Below, one piece after another: positions 1 to 13,500 of a stretch of DNA of 64,000 nt. The notes beneath the pieces were generated by a model that made no database searches, was not told the origin of the DNA, and saw only the letters and a list, made by a program, of their open reading frames with translations. This DNA comes from Liolophura sinensis (taxonomy: Eukaryota; Mollusca; Polyplacophora; Chitonida; Chitonidae). The stretch lies in contig NC_088302.1 in assembly GCF_032854445.1 (NCBI RefSeq), positions 4,955,338 to 5,019,337 of the forward strand, given 5' to 3'. Position 1 is the stretch's first letter; each line of letters starts with the position of its first letter. Both the position numbers and the translations under genes were made by a program.

Positions 1-192
1 GTGTCGAATGTCCCCAACACTACGTCCACTGCCCTCAGCGTTGCCTCTGATAGTCCCAACTCTACGTCCACTGGGCGCATGGCCACAATATTGTGTCTAA
101 TGTCCCCAACACTACACCCACCGGCCACACTGTTGCCTCTAACGGTCCCAACTCTACATTCACTTGCCGCTATACCCACAGCACATGTCTAA
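1..192. repeat. Edge of a ~92-bp tandem repeat (about two copies)
   Basis: The segment that begins at base 1 recurs at about base 93, with the shared core aatgtccccaacactac. Each unit also holds a shorter internal near-copy (gtcccaactctac). One frame is open from base 1 to 192 and is rich in Ser, Thr, Pro and Asn. The second copy falls in a different frame because 92 is not a multiple of three, which argues against a coding repeat. The array continues off the left edge, so its full size is unknown. Confidence 0.65.
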
Positions 193-294
193 GACCGTTA
201 GGGTTCCCCCCCCCCCGGTGACTTACCACGTTATACAATCTTGTTGAAAGGAAAAGCAGAGACTACAATGATCTGTTTTGCTCACGTGGGAATT

Positions 295-500
295 CTGTGA
301 ATGTGATGGAAGGAAATGATGGAACGATGGAAGGAAGGGATGGAACGATGGAAGGAAGCGAGGATATGGTCCTTTTGTATCTTTCCATCGCTTCGCAGTA
401 TCATCATCGCTCTTTTCCATCGTTACATTGCTTCCTCCTATCCTTTCATCGCTTCCTTCCATTGTTCCTTTGCTCTTATCGTTCAGTATCGATGGCTTCA
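295..500. repeat. Low-complexity GATGGAAG / CTTCCATC imperfect inverted array
   Basis: The left half (about 305-360) repeats gatggaacgatggaagg-like words. The right half (about 380-500) repeats their complement (ttccatcg, cgcttcct). The two halves could form a long imperfect hairpin. The overlapping open frames are by-products of the low complexity. The origin is not recognised. Confidence 0.55.
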
Positions 501-1159
501 TCCCATCGTTGTTTTACACCTCAGACAGAAGGGCTGGGATGTTATGAATTGCAATACAGGGAATTTCGCCCTTTCTGCACGTCTGATGCACGATTGATGA
601 GTCACGTGTGGGGAATTTACTTATTTGATTGGAGTTAATGACGCAGCGGGAAATATTTCACCTGTGCAACGGCTGTCGGGTTTATAAGAGAAGGAAAACG
701 ATGTAAGTCATAATCCGACCTTTGCCATGCATTCGATCAACTTCTTGGCTCAAAGCTCAGCCAAACCAACGACGGCAGGATTCAAACCTATACGGCTGCG
801 ACGATGACAACGGTTTAGGTCACTAAGCCAGCCACGGCCAGCCTGGTGATGATTAATGGGTGCTCTGTGTAACAAATAATGAAATCCACAAATCGGAATC
901 AACAATATGTCAGACGATATTTTTGATAAATGATTTGGGTAATATTGTCATGGCAAACAATGTAGCAACTCCGTCGGGCCGACATAATGAATTTGCTCTG
1001 CAATTGGGAAATCTATCGCAGTATTTACCATTTGCACTTACCATTTGGGTACACTGTCCCGCACAATGACAACTCAAACTTTTTGACCATGTAATGCAAT
1101 CTATGTGTATGTATAATACGTCACCAGTTGCAAACAGAACGTCATCGGAAAGGCAGGAA
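501..1159. other. Intergenic, nothing recognised
   Basis: No exon with flanking splice sites and no familiar repeat was seen. About 760-845 (gacggcaggattcaaacc and after) has a faint tRNA-box look, in reverse sense to an old SINE, but is too diverged to call. Confidence 0.4.
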
Positions 1160-1330
1160 TTTATTTATTTGATTGGTGTTTTACGCCGTACTCAAGAATA
1201 TTTCACTTATACGGCGGTGGCCACATCATCTTGGGAGGAAACCAAGCAGAGCCCGGGGTAAACACACGACCACCCGCAGGTTGTTTGCAGGCCTTCCCAC
1301 GTATGGGGGATACGATGAAGCCAGCCCAAC
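1160..1330 (-). mobile_element. SINE family 1 copy, tRNA head missing
   Basis: Read on the minus strand this shows the family-1 tail: an (AAAT)n end and the signature tataagtgaaatattcttga, followed by gtacggcgtaaaac. The body with ggtttcctcc and cagcaacctgcgg-like blocks lies upstream. The copy fades near 1330 before the tRNA-like head, so it is truncated at its 5' end. Confidence 0.8.
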
Positions 1331-3630
1331 GTTCAAAGGCTGGTTTCACGAATCTCTCGTACACATAACAACCATGGCAACCAACATTGTACAGGCATTG
1401 GGTCACCTAGGTCAATAAGTGGCTTCGTGCTACTGGAAATATTTGCATTATTTGATATGTATTAATTGTATATTATGAGTATATGGCCCAGGAATCGCAT
1501 TGAAGAGGAGTATCGGTATTGATCATTCATGTGACGCGTCATTGCTTTGATTAACTGCCAGCAGGCTGATTGGTCAGTTCGTTAGAGGTCTGTTTTAAGT
1601 GCTGCTTAATTAGAATCGCTATGAATGGGTAGCTGGTAATGGGCGGGGTCGGGCCGTTTAATGAAGGGAGACATAGCCAATGTCTTTTTCGGCAGCGAGG
1701 TGGCATTGTAAACATGAAACCATCGAGACTGTCTAACTACAATTAAGATGTCATAATGACATGACCAAAACGTTCTTAAAGTAACACGATGTCAAAAATG
1801 CAAGTCAAACTCCAATCTTTATTGTGCAGCACTTGACGTTTTCCTAGAACAGACAGGCCAATTTTTATTACAGAACTCTCGCATTGCGTCTGATTGTTTC
1901 AAAATGTGCATCCGTCAGAGATCTGATACATAAGTACAGTGTGACTCGGTTTCTCTATAAAACTGGTGTTACTTTTGGTAATTAATGACACTGAAGGTCC
2001 AATGGAGTTAGAGTAAGATCTTTCTCAAGGTTACATAGCAGTATAACATTCGTTATTCGTCGTTCATTCTGACACTTTCCTGTATTATAAGAGCTTGGAC
2101 ATGTTAAGTTGCGATAGTCACTTTGTTTTTATGTGAACTCATGCTCGGTATTGTGACTGTAATGCGACACTTATCGTTGTAAACCAGAACTCCATCGTGA
2201 ATGCTTTAGTAAGATCCTTGATGTGAGAGGTATTTTACAGTTACTTAACCTGACCACCATACATGACCAGTGTTACTTATCATTGTAAACATGTGGATGA
2301 CAGAAAGTCTTCATTCATATGAGGATTATCTCTGTTGAAAATTAGGTCAAAAGGCTTGTCTTAAATTTTCTGTTTATGCCATTTCTATATGATGACCGAA
2401 ATATTCGATCAGTCGACCCACTTATACATTTTCTGGCTTCCTTTCATTTCTCTGGTTTATTTTGAGAGTACTTATACAGTTAACCGGAGAAAACCCGATC
2501 TTATACGTCGCCGAAACACACCAGAAGTAAGGCATTTGTGCAGAGGGCTTTCACAGTATGTACTGTATGACCTTTGACCACACCAATAAAATCCATGCCT
2601 TTGCTGACACAGGTATCTTAGGTAGCGCGAATTAGTGTGGGCAAAACTGTTAAGCCGACAGGAACAAGGCAATGTCTTATGAACAACACATTTTTATTTA
2701 TTTTACACGACGTGTATATTTCTATACACTACAACTGCTATCAAGTCAGATAATGAACACATGTAGACTTAAGACGTTGTTACAGTACTCATAAGAGGTT
2801 GTTCCGGTTATCTCTTCTCAACTTCTAAATGCTATGTAGAGAAGTAAACTGTTTAAGTAAACGCATTTATATAACGTATAATATGTATCCAACTGACCAT
2901 ATAGCATACGCTTCTCCACAAGATTCCGACAACAACACCTCAAATGAATCATAGCGAAGAAAAGATAATGATGAGCTTTTATATATGAAAACGACATACA
3001 GGGTTTTGGCACTGATTTGATCCGTCACTGCATAGCCAGATGGAACCGGAGATTTTAGTAGAATCGTATTTCAAACTGGACCTTTATAAGACACGAAGCA
3101 GTCGTATCTTGCACCAGGCCTAACGTCTCTGCATTAGAATACATAGTGTAGACACATTATCACGGAAAGGGCGCGTGACGAAGCCTTACGACAAGAGATG
3201 TAAAACAGGGTGTGAGCGAAATATGGAGCCATACAAGTTGACAGAGGCTGATCTTTCTTAAGATGGATCCCGGGACGTAGGTTCTTAATGTCAACTTGTC
3301 AGTTTTATCTGTTATACAACATTATGACGTTGCAAACGCAAAAATGGCTGTTTTTTAGTGTGTAATTCGCAGGGGAGTACCGTACATATACTTTTGACCA
3401 CTTGTGCAGAGTGATTAAACTACTGTAACAGTATAAATTAAATTCAACAGCCGTTTTAAAAACATATATATATAAACCTATATATCAAAAACTATTCTGC
3501 ATCGCCCACTTTTTCTTGGTCCATAAATTGTTATGTAAATATAACAGTCTCAAGATGAGAGATTTCTGTACAAAGAATGTCCTTTCAAAAACAAGCGCAA
3601 CGTTTTCCATGCTTCCAGAACAACTTGGTT
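1331..3630. other. Intergenic stretch upstream of DMGDH, nothing recognised
   Basis: I saw no convincing exon, RNA gene or repeat family here. Short open frames lack splice context and protein-like composition. Base composition is AT-rich, like the introns. Confidence 0.4.
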
Positions 3631-3942
3631 TGAGTGAGTGAGTGCTGGGGGTTTAACGTCGTACTTAACAATTTTTTAGTCATTTGATGACAAATGAATC
3701 CTTAGTAATGTGCCTTCTAGTTGCAGGACAGATTTCCACCGCACTTTTATCCAGTGCTGCTTCACTGAGATTATACTGACACGAGCCAACCAGTCGTTGC
3801 ACTATCCCCTTCATGCTGAGCACCAAGCGAGGAAGTTACAACTTCCTCTTTTAAAGCCTTAGGTGTGACTCGACCCAGGATTGACCCTGGATCTACCGCC
3901 CCCGAATCGTACGCTCTACCAACTGTGCTATAGGGGACCGGT
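3631..3942 (-). mobile_element. SINE family 2, nearly full length
   Basis: On the minus strand it runs from a tRNA-like head (a gtagagcgtacgattcgggg-like stretch and the B-box-like gatccagggtcaatcc) through the core agtgcaacgactggttg to the tail ttaagtacgacgttaaac and (CACT)n. The (CACT)n end shows as tgagtgagtgagtg at 3631. Related copies lie at 15706, 35890 and 58289. Confidence 0.85.
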
Positions 3943-4520
3943 CCAACCTGATTTGAGCTTCACATTCTGTTTGTCTATGTGGAAAATACATGTTATGTAT
4001 TATAAGACATAAAATGTCTCATTTTGCTGAGATAAAAGATTACACTGATTTACAGACATAAAAACAGCAAGTATGCGAGAACCTGATTGACAGAATCTGA
4101 GAATCTGTTTCCATAAAGACGCGAGATTTTCCGGTGTTTGTACACCAAAGTCTGGTTATGATCGTGCATGCCAAATGTGTATCGGTACTGCATTAATTAA
4201 ATGCTATAATGAATACTGAATAGAGCTGCATATACCCTCGGATAAACAACAACGGTACACTGTTTACATGTAATATCAATCACTTCGGAAGCAAAATTAA
4301 CCCCGGTTTAAGACAACCAATCTCCAGTCGGTGGACTTTGGCATGCTAAACAACGCGACCTGTGACCAGTCACAACCGGTGTTCCCAAGTCTGTTTTGTC
4401 TTATGTCGATATTTGGACCTTCGTGCTTTGCCTCTCCACGGTTACAGGCCCAGTTTGCATTTTATCAATCACAGCAGTGCCATCGATAACTTCGCCGCCA
4501 GAAGCTTCATCATTCTGTCC

Positions 4521-4538
4521 CAATGACAGCTATATAGC
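4521..4538 (+). promoter_or_regulatory. Possible DMGDH core promoter (CCAAT and TATA-like)
   Basis: A CCAAT word lies at 4521-4525 and tatatag at 4532-4538, about 60 bases before the DMGDH start codon at 4599. That spacing would put the transcription start near 4562 and give a 5' UTR of roughly 40 bases. This rests on position and motif only. Confidence 0.4.
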
Positions 4539-4598
4539 AGGACTGCTCTAACCTCGCTGTGCACACACATTTTCCAGCTCAACAGTATTCCGACAACT

Positions 4599-7500
4599 AT
4601 GCATCGGTTAATTTTTTCTTTACAACCTGCTCTGCGCAGAACCTCACATTTACTGAATCGTACACCATGGACTCCCGGTGCTCAAGCATATAGGTAAGTT
4701 AACTGTATTATTACTGGTCGGTACTAACACTAGGTATCTCTCAAGCGTTCCCACGTTTTATACGCGTTGATAAGCCTATGTTTTCTTTCTGGTGATACTC
4801 AGACGTAAATCAAAATGACGGTTGTTGTTGCTGGTAAAGTCTTCATGTTTATGAAACATGAAATAGTGGTTAGCTACATGTGTCTTAGCTGGGTAATATT
4901 GTTTGGGATCAGGGACGTATAGATATATACGTCTGATTTCACTGATACAATGATTTCATCAGTGTGTGACATATCTTGCGAGCCGGGCCTCCGTGGCTCA
5001 GTTGGTTAGTGCATTAGTGCAGCGTGAAGACCCAGGAGCCTCTTACCAATGCGATCACTGTGAGCTCAAATCCAGCTCATGCTGGCTTCCTCACCGGCTG
5101 TACGTGAGAAGGTCTTCCAGCAACCTGCGGAAGGTCGTAGGTTTCCCCCGGGAATATAAGCCCCAAAATACAAATAATACAAGCAGTCAAAAAAAAAAAC
5201 CCAAAACAACTAGGCCTATATTCAGAATACAATGAACTATTTTATCAGTTGCTCTTTATAGCGGATCGCATTTCTATGCTTCTATAAATAGACGAATAAT
5301 ACAACCAGTTTAAAAAACACTATATGCACATTTCAGTCAGCTATTATATGAATTATTTTTGTATATGTGAATATACACAGTTCTTCCCCATACAAGTTAA
5401 TATTTGTATATAGACGAATGGTAGGTATTGTTTGATCCGTAGGCTTGTGTGTTAGCCTGACCTACGCACTGTTATCGCCATCAGTTTAACCGAATTTCGC
5501 ACCCCTCGTGTTGACGCAAGTATAAGAGTCCGCTTAATCTCGCCACCCCAGCCTCCCTACCCATACGTTATCAGTAATCTGGTATTAACTGGTATTGCCA
5601 GTGGAGGGAGGTGCCCAATCTCTATCTACTGTATGTCGACTGACTCACATCTGCCCCCGTGGTGTAATTGTCTTATCAACACAGACTGGCTATTTCGTGG
5701 TCATAATGTGGATCATCAAAGCAATACAAGTACACCCACAAGCAATGTGTGGCTTGGATGGCATTATTAAATAAATCCATGTAGCGTAGTTATGGTCCGT
5801 TCGATGTCGTTTGTCTTAAAGTAGCTGTTGTGGTTGTGTATCTATAGTAGATATCTTTATGTTCAGCTGTTATCTAAGATGACCTTGACACTATGACTTT
5901 GACATTGGTGTACGTAGCATCTGTGTGGAGGTTACAAACTCGGGCTGTAATCAACGTGATTAAAACTGTAAACGTCTTAAAATGTGTCCAAAAGTCCAAA
6001 CCGTTCTATCTGATCTATCTCTGACTAATCAAAGCCCTCACGGGAAAATGGCTTTCATGCATGCTTATCGGTTTTACGTTTATCATTGGACTAACAATGT
6101 CCTCTTTCCATGTATGGAAACAAGGCCATGCCTGCCGGACCTAAAAAGCATATCTCTGGCATGGTTTTGAGAGATGTGGGCGTGATAAGTGCGGTAGTGA
6201 ATCTCCGTAGGGTCACTAATTTATTCATGTACATGTGCGCTCATGTTTAATAGAACCTCACTTTCCCATAATGGCAAAGGCGCCGACTATACCTTCCTCA
6301 GTTTTCCAACATTGAGATCGCTGTGTATACAACATTGCATACAAAGTATGTTGCCAGTTTTGCTTAGCAAAACGAATGAGTTAGGACAGAATTAATCCTT
6401 ACAAACACCCACCCACCCAACCATCCACTTATCACCCACCCATCCAACCATTCACCCATTCATCGTTTATGCACCCATAACGATGTAGGCCTACAGTGAC
6501 TCATTATTTTCGTTTGCAAACAGTTTATCTTGTGTCCATTGTTTAGTGGTATGTATCTCGCGTTCTTAATAAAAAACGGCAATAAAATCATTTCTAGTTA
6601 GTACTGGCCACGACCTCACAGAGTCACACGGCGTACTCTACTTTTACTCGCTGTCCACGGCATCCAGACGTTGCTGCCGGGATCACGACATCGCTATTTG
6701 CTCTACTTTAGCTCTGTAATGTATACATGTCAACAGTTCGCCACCCATCAAGGTCTGAAGTGACGTAAAAACGTCTCACATTTGTAAACGTGTGGACAGT
6801 CTCTAAATTTCAATAGTGTATAAATAGACTGAAAGGAAGGCAATATTGAGACGGAGACGACCTTTCTGTCTTCATTCAGGGCAGTATATTATATGAGTTC
6901 TCACATATAACCTTTGACAACATAAAGTAGAGGCCACGAAAAGAAGGGCAAATTGTGAAGCATTAGACTTACATGTATAGAACCATGATGTGTGCCACTT
7001 ACTTTCAAACATTCCGTATATATGTCATTTCATCTTTATTTCACAAAAATACAGTTAGCTAGACACAAGGGTTCAATGCCAGGTTCATGAAACGGTTGTG
7101 TTTTTCTTTCATGAAGGTCTTATCGCTTCTTTGGTCATGAACGCCTTCAAAGCAACTCCAAATAACAATAAAAATACAAATTATAATTGTGATAAAATTG
7201 CATTTCGGTGAAGAAATGGGCCATCAACGTAGGGCATATCAGAATATACCAGAGTCAGTTATAGAGTATTCATGCACCGATTGTTAACGAGGTAAAGAAC
7301 TACAACCACTTCAAACACAATCCCTCACTTCGATTCTCACAGAAATATGGGACAAAAATACATAGATGCGTAAAACTAAGGTAGGTTATATGTAAAACAG
7401 GCGTTCATTCCTTCCTTCTAAATTCTACCCAAATACATGTGAACATTTAGGGAAAACTAACAGCGTCGTGTATGCTACATTTATTGTAAGTTTTAACATA

Positions 7501-10500
7501 GTTCAAAGGCGTAGTTCAAAGTGATAAGCGTGCATGACACAGCTGAATTATTCAAGCTTTTACCGTCACAGCTATATACAAAAAACCCTAAAGGCATGTT
7601 CCAGCCAATAACCCTCATACGCATTCTGTATATGAGGACTTTCATCTCAAAGACCTAATCACTACGAATAGAGTCAAATGAACGTACTCAGTTTTACCAT
7701 CAGTATATAGGACCATTAGTACTCTATTTACGCTGGTCCAGCGGTAATCGCTGTGTATTACTCTTAGGACACTGAGCTCAGCTAAAAAAGACTGCCAAAT
7801 CCTTTTGCACTACTCTCATTGAGTCTATCATTTAATCAAGTAGTTAAGCATACTTCTACCAGCATACAATGTTAGTTCATGTCATAGGTGATGGCAAAGA
7901 TGACGACAATAGCAACGAAGAGGATAAGGAAGACAATGATTAGACAGATAACAATTACTTCTTTTTATAACTTTAGCGAATCTGATGTCACTGTCAGTAT
8001 CAAAACCGCTTTGTATCATTTGTCAGGTGCTTATCCCAGTCTTCCAACAACGACCAACATGCAGATGTGGTGATTATAGGGGGCGGGGTGATCGGTACTA
8101 GCACAGCCTATCATCTCGCCAAGAGGGGCGTGCCTCAGGTTGTCTTACTGGAGAAGAGTGAACTCACGGCCGGGTCCACCTGGCACGCGGTATGTAGAAC
8201 AACACAAACAATGATCCGTACTTATATTCATTCATTTACAGTCGCCAGATGTATTATAAGCATCATTTTCACAATGAACAAAAATAAAATTTCAAAAAGA
8301 CCAACAAGGTCCATAATTCTGTTTCCATTTGTACATGATTATCTTCTTTAATTATCCACTACTGTTTGTGTGGTTTATCTTTTCTTATCAGAAATATATC
8401 AGTCAGTCAAAAAAAGTGTTAACGGAACATTTTTATTGACTTGCTTGGTAATGTGTCCATACTGTGTATTGGTAGGCGGGACTGATAGCCTATTTTAACC
8501 CTGGAATAAACGTGAAGAGAGTGCATTATGACAGCCTGCAGTTGTATGCCAAGCTACCGGAAGAAACCGAACAGGTAAATAAGAACGCATGCTCTAAGCG
8601 ACTTCGATTCGTTTTGGTCAATATGCACGGATAATGTGACGCAGAATCCGCCTGCATGAAGTCGATCCAAACGGTGTATTCTTTCGTTCTTTTTCTGTTG
8701 TACGTCACCGTTTCTGTGTATTTGTGCTCGTGAAGCAAAGACGTAGTTCACTGCAGTGCAACGGCAAGGAATAATGTGTTTTTACACAGCTTTGGACGGT
8801 TTTGTGTGTGTGTGGGGGGGGGGGGGGAGTCTCCATTACCATGAGATATAGCTTGGCCTTTGTCGCCTTGTAAATAAAGTATAGCACTTGATATTGTTGA
8901 TAACCATTCTGATATTTTTATTCGAACGCCGTGCAGCAATGTAATTTTAAGCGATAGGACAAGTACATGCTAAATAATTAATTTCAATAATTACCAATTT
9001 TATGTTGGCTGAGTAGACCTACGTACATTTCATAAATGTATGTCATAAAACTGTATTTTGCATAAATTATGTTAATGCCAGGAAATTGGACTTCATGTTC
9101 CCGGAAGTATCCGGTTAGCCACTACGCCTGAGCGTGTAGACGAGTTCCGGTATCAGATGCAGAGACAAGGCTGGCATTCGGCTGCTCAACGAATCATCGG
9201 CCCAGATGAAATCAAGCAGCTACACCCACTGTTGAACACGGAGAACGTAAGATAAGCCATGGTACATGGACAAAAAAATCATATTTCAACAGAATAAGTC
9301 AGTCCTGGGTTAATTTGTGATTGCCTTGAGCAATTTTAGGATTGACTTATGGCGTTGCATTCTGTCAGTGCAAAACGCCTGAGAATTAAAAAGGCAATTG
9401 ACACTGCCAAAGACGGAAAACGTAAGAAATGCCACAAATCACAAAAATGAGTCAAAATTAACGACTCTCCATAAGGTCGTGAAACTACTCAGCTTGTACC
9501 TGGGTTTTGAATGGGGGGAAATATTATCCATTTTGCATGATTCGTCGTGAAACTACGCAGCCTGGGCCGAATTTCGGAGGGGTCATGAAAATTCTCTATT
9601 AGTATTGGTCGCTATTGCAAACATATTGGGTCTGGTCTCTGAAGAGCGAGAAACGTTCTCGATTTTCTGGAATACGCGACACAGTGTTCATGCAGCACCC
9701 TAATCCGTACACTAGCTCAAGGGTCTACCAGCAACCTGCGGGTGATCATGTGTTTCCCCCGGTCTGCCAGGTTTCCTCCCGCCATATAATCCTGGTTGCC
9801 GCGAAATATTCTTGAGTACAATTTACAGCACCAGTGAAATAAATAAATAGATAAATAGATAAATAAGTCAACAAATGAATAATCCCTACTCATCTTAATG
9901 GAATTAGCTGGTGGAGTTCAATTCTGTATAAGATGATTATCCCTTCGTTGGCAGTAAGCAAGACTTGTGATGCAACAAAACCTGATATAACCTGTCTTTG
10001 ATAAAGGTTCGTTGATTATACATGTTCTTTCAAAGGTGTAAACAAAATAAAGTTCTGATGAAAGAGTGAGAAAAGTTAGTTGTAAATGTGGTCTTAAGTA
10101 TTTTTTGGATATATTTTTAAAGGGAAAAGGACAGTTGAAAATAATTTTTGTATGGAGGGTATTTAGGACCACCTTTTGGCATATATAGACTTTGAGTAAT
10201 AATATTGTAAATGAGGATGTATCACATGTTTAATAAATATATTAGTGCTAGAATTTGGTCATTTCAGCTAACAAATGTGTTCAGCCTGGATTTTGATCAT
10301 GTTTATATTTTTAATATACTCATAAATATTATTTAAAATTCAGATTCAATGCATATGTTTGGATAAAAACCGCAAATTTGATTTCAAATAAATTTGGTTG
10401 ACATGCATCACATGTTTATTTAGAATATAATTCTGCAACGAGGATAAATACCAAAAGGGGTCCCAAATACCCATCATTCAAAAATATTTTCAAATACCCT

Positions 10501-13500
10501 TTTTTCGAGGAAAAAAATCAAAACAATATTAAAGACCATATTTGCAAGTTTTGACGCACTTTCATCTGATTTTTGGTATTGTTTCTATGTTTTCGTCTCC
10601 TGTAAGTAAGACAAGCATGTGGAGAACACAACTGAACAGATTTTAATATTTGTCAGATTCTGGCCGGCCTGTACAACGAAGGAGATGGCTACGTGGACCC
10701 GTACTCTCTGACACACGCCCTAGCGATCGGGGCGAGGAAACATGGCGCTAAACTGCTTACCAACACGGGGGTTAACAGCATGAATCTGAGAGAGGACGGG
10801 CAGTGGGACATCGAGACGACCAAGGGGCTGATCAGGGCCAAGCAAGTTCTGAACGCTGCTGGTAAAGTCTTACAAACAGTAGTCTCAGAAGCTTGTCGGC
10901 TGGTAGAGGGATGTCCAAAGGGTTAATTTATATTAGGGTGGTCGGAAGTTTTTTGACATGTGCATGATGCTGTAACCCCTCATTTTACGGTGACTAGGCT
11001 TTTATTGTATAGAGAGAGACTCCAGTCGATGCCAAGCCTGACACTTGAAACACTAAGCCACTAAGCAGAAAGGATACACTTAAAATATGGTTGACTCGGC
11101 CAGCTCTGTGAATGTCACTGCCATTTGGCAAAGCCTTTTACTTTGATACAATATAATTAAAGACGTATAGCATAAAGAATAAAACCAAATCTGCGAGGAC
11201 AGTGTGATATCTGGCAAATGGTCACACCTAACTGTTGAAACAAGGGTGCTATATAAACTACTGCTAGCAAACTTCATTCATTTATTCACTTGTATTTTGT
11301 TATATGTGATGCATACTAGATTTAAAAGATAATCTTAAATGTTCAAATCTTAGGTCATACTCATTTAATTATCAAACATTTCAACTTTTTGGACCTCTTT
11401 GATGCTTTGTTCTTACTTTGTGGTTCTCTCCAAAGGGTACACCCCGTTTCACTATACTTCCGGAACAAACAAGAAGACAGCGTTTAGCTCCCCGAAACAT
11501 GCCTGTACTTGAGGTATATCTATCTTGCAGGGTTTTGGGGCCGAGAGGTTGCGCAGTTAGCCGGTATAGACGTACCGCTAGTTCCGGTTCATCACACATA
11601 CGTGGTGACGTCAGAAATACCGGAAGTGGTCGCTCTGACCAAAGAGACTCCCGTTATCCGGGACCTAGAGTCCTCGTGCTATCTCCGACAGGAGAGGAAC
11701 GGTCTGCTGTTGGGACCATACGAGAGTCAGGACAAAATGAAACTCAGGGACGACTGGTATGACCAAGGTGTTCCGCCAGGTGAGGTGTGCGGCTGTATCC
11801 TCTGGCAGTTAGTTATAAAAGACTAGAGCATAGAAGGTAAATGCAGAGCAGCGACAACAGTGTGGTAGCTGGCGAATGGAATGTTTTCTCTTATCAGTTT
11901 ACCTCAGTTATGTTTTTTTTAAAATTGTTCATGTAAATGCTTACATCATAGCACGACTCCCCAACACCCCCACCCCACCGTCACCCCCACCCCCAGCACC
12001 GTGGCGTAAGCAGCATTAGGTAAAAAGTGTAATGATGTTGATTGGAATTTATTAGACGTCACTGGTCTAGAATTACTCAGGCCTCGGAGAAAAAACCGAC
12101 AGGACAAAAAGCAGATAATAAGCAGCCACCAACGTAAACGTAATAGGTGACGGCGTAAGGTTGTTGGTCGTAACATATTTGGAGACAGATTAGTTGTGGG
12201 TCGTCTAATCTGAAAACTTAATAATGGGCTATAATCATTAGCAGATAAACCATCCTTACGAAGGTCTTTCACATCGTACCTATTTCGCAGGTTTTGGTAA
12301 AGAACTGTTCGAGGAGGATCTTGATGCGTTAAACGACTACCTAGTACAAGTGATGGAAACGATACCAGTCATGAAGGAAGCGAGCATTAAAAACGCCATC
12401 TGCGGGCCCATTACGTATAGTCCAGACGGTTTGCCGATCGTCGGGCCTCACCAAGGGGCAGCTAACTACTGGGTGGCTTTAGGATTTGGGTGAGGTCTCC
12501 TGGATTTCGATCTTTATTAGTTCTTTTTTTGTTTTCTACTAGTTTGTTCGCAAATACCTCTTTGCTTTCAGCATTTCTTCTGTCATATTTGCACGATGGC
12601 CATTTGCAGTGCTGTCCCAAAAAACGACCACATCATAAGACACCAGACACTTTAATACGGCATGAATTCTGATCTTTTACTCAAAAATCTTGCCTATCAT
12701 TAAATTAATCATGATTATTCATCTTAAACAGTCTGATTACGGTAAGGGTACAGGCAGATTCCCCGGGACGTTGTCCAGAGAGTTCTGCCTTACGCATGTG
12801 ACACCATGATTTATACGTGATACATGTATACCAGTATTCATCGTAGTGAAATGTCTCTATAATTGAATGGATGATATCAGAGCTTAACCTGACTACAAAA
12901 TTACGTATGGGCTTGTCTTTGTGCCGATGCACATCTATCAAAAACAAGTCTGCGTCCAAAAAAGGGTATTGCATGCTGTACAGAAATATCCTGGGAGAAT
13001 AAATAAATTCTTTTCTGAAGTGTTACGAATAACAGTACACTGATTAAAAAAAAACTGCACAAAAGAAAACTTGCCATTAAAGCGTTTTACAAGAGGATTG
13101 CAGAATACTGGTACATAATTTGTTTCCTGTTGCAGATACGGCATCGTCCACGCTGGCGGTATTGGAAAATACCTGGCTGATTGGATGGTGAATGGTGAGC
13201 CTCCCTATGATCTGATCGAGTTGGACCACTCCCGATACGGTTGGTGGACAGACAGGTATGAAATCCAGTATTGCGGCAGTTGAATTAACCCTTATGGCCA
13301 CTGGTTATCGTCCAGCTCAGCGTTTATGAGAAAGTCGCATCTTCCCTTGTAAAAGACGTTATTAACTGGTACCCAATCATGGCTTATAGAAAACATTGTG
13401 ACATGCAGATTGATTGCCTTATAAACTGAGCGAGGCAAGAAGATAACAAACCAAATATAGGATCGTGCTTATAGGTTAGGTTCTGGCATCTTGTTTCATA

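Noticed and set aside
297-638. Open frames over the GATGGAAG array
   Set aside because: They are low-complexity products with no protein-like composition outside the repeat.
4985-5060. Stand-alone tRNA gene from A- and B-box-like words
   Set aside because: The same head with the same downstream body occurs in other family-1 copies, so it is a SINE head. It does not fold to a clean cloverleaf by eye.
8035-8040. Acceptor cccag at 8035-8039 as the start of DMGDH exon 2
   Set aside because: It does not match the phase left by exon 1. The acceptor ending at 8026 does.
11418-11826. Two overlapping plus-strand frames and one minus-strand frame over DMGDH exon 6
   Set aside because: Only the frame beginning [11 protein letters not shown] after tcttgcag at 11530 matches DMGDH and joins both neighbours in phase.
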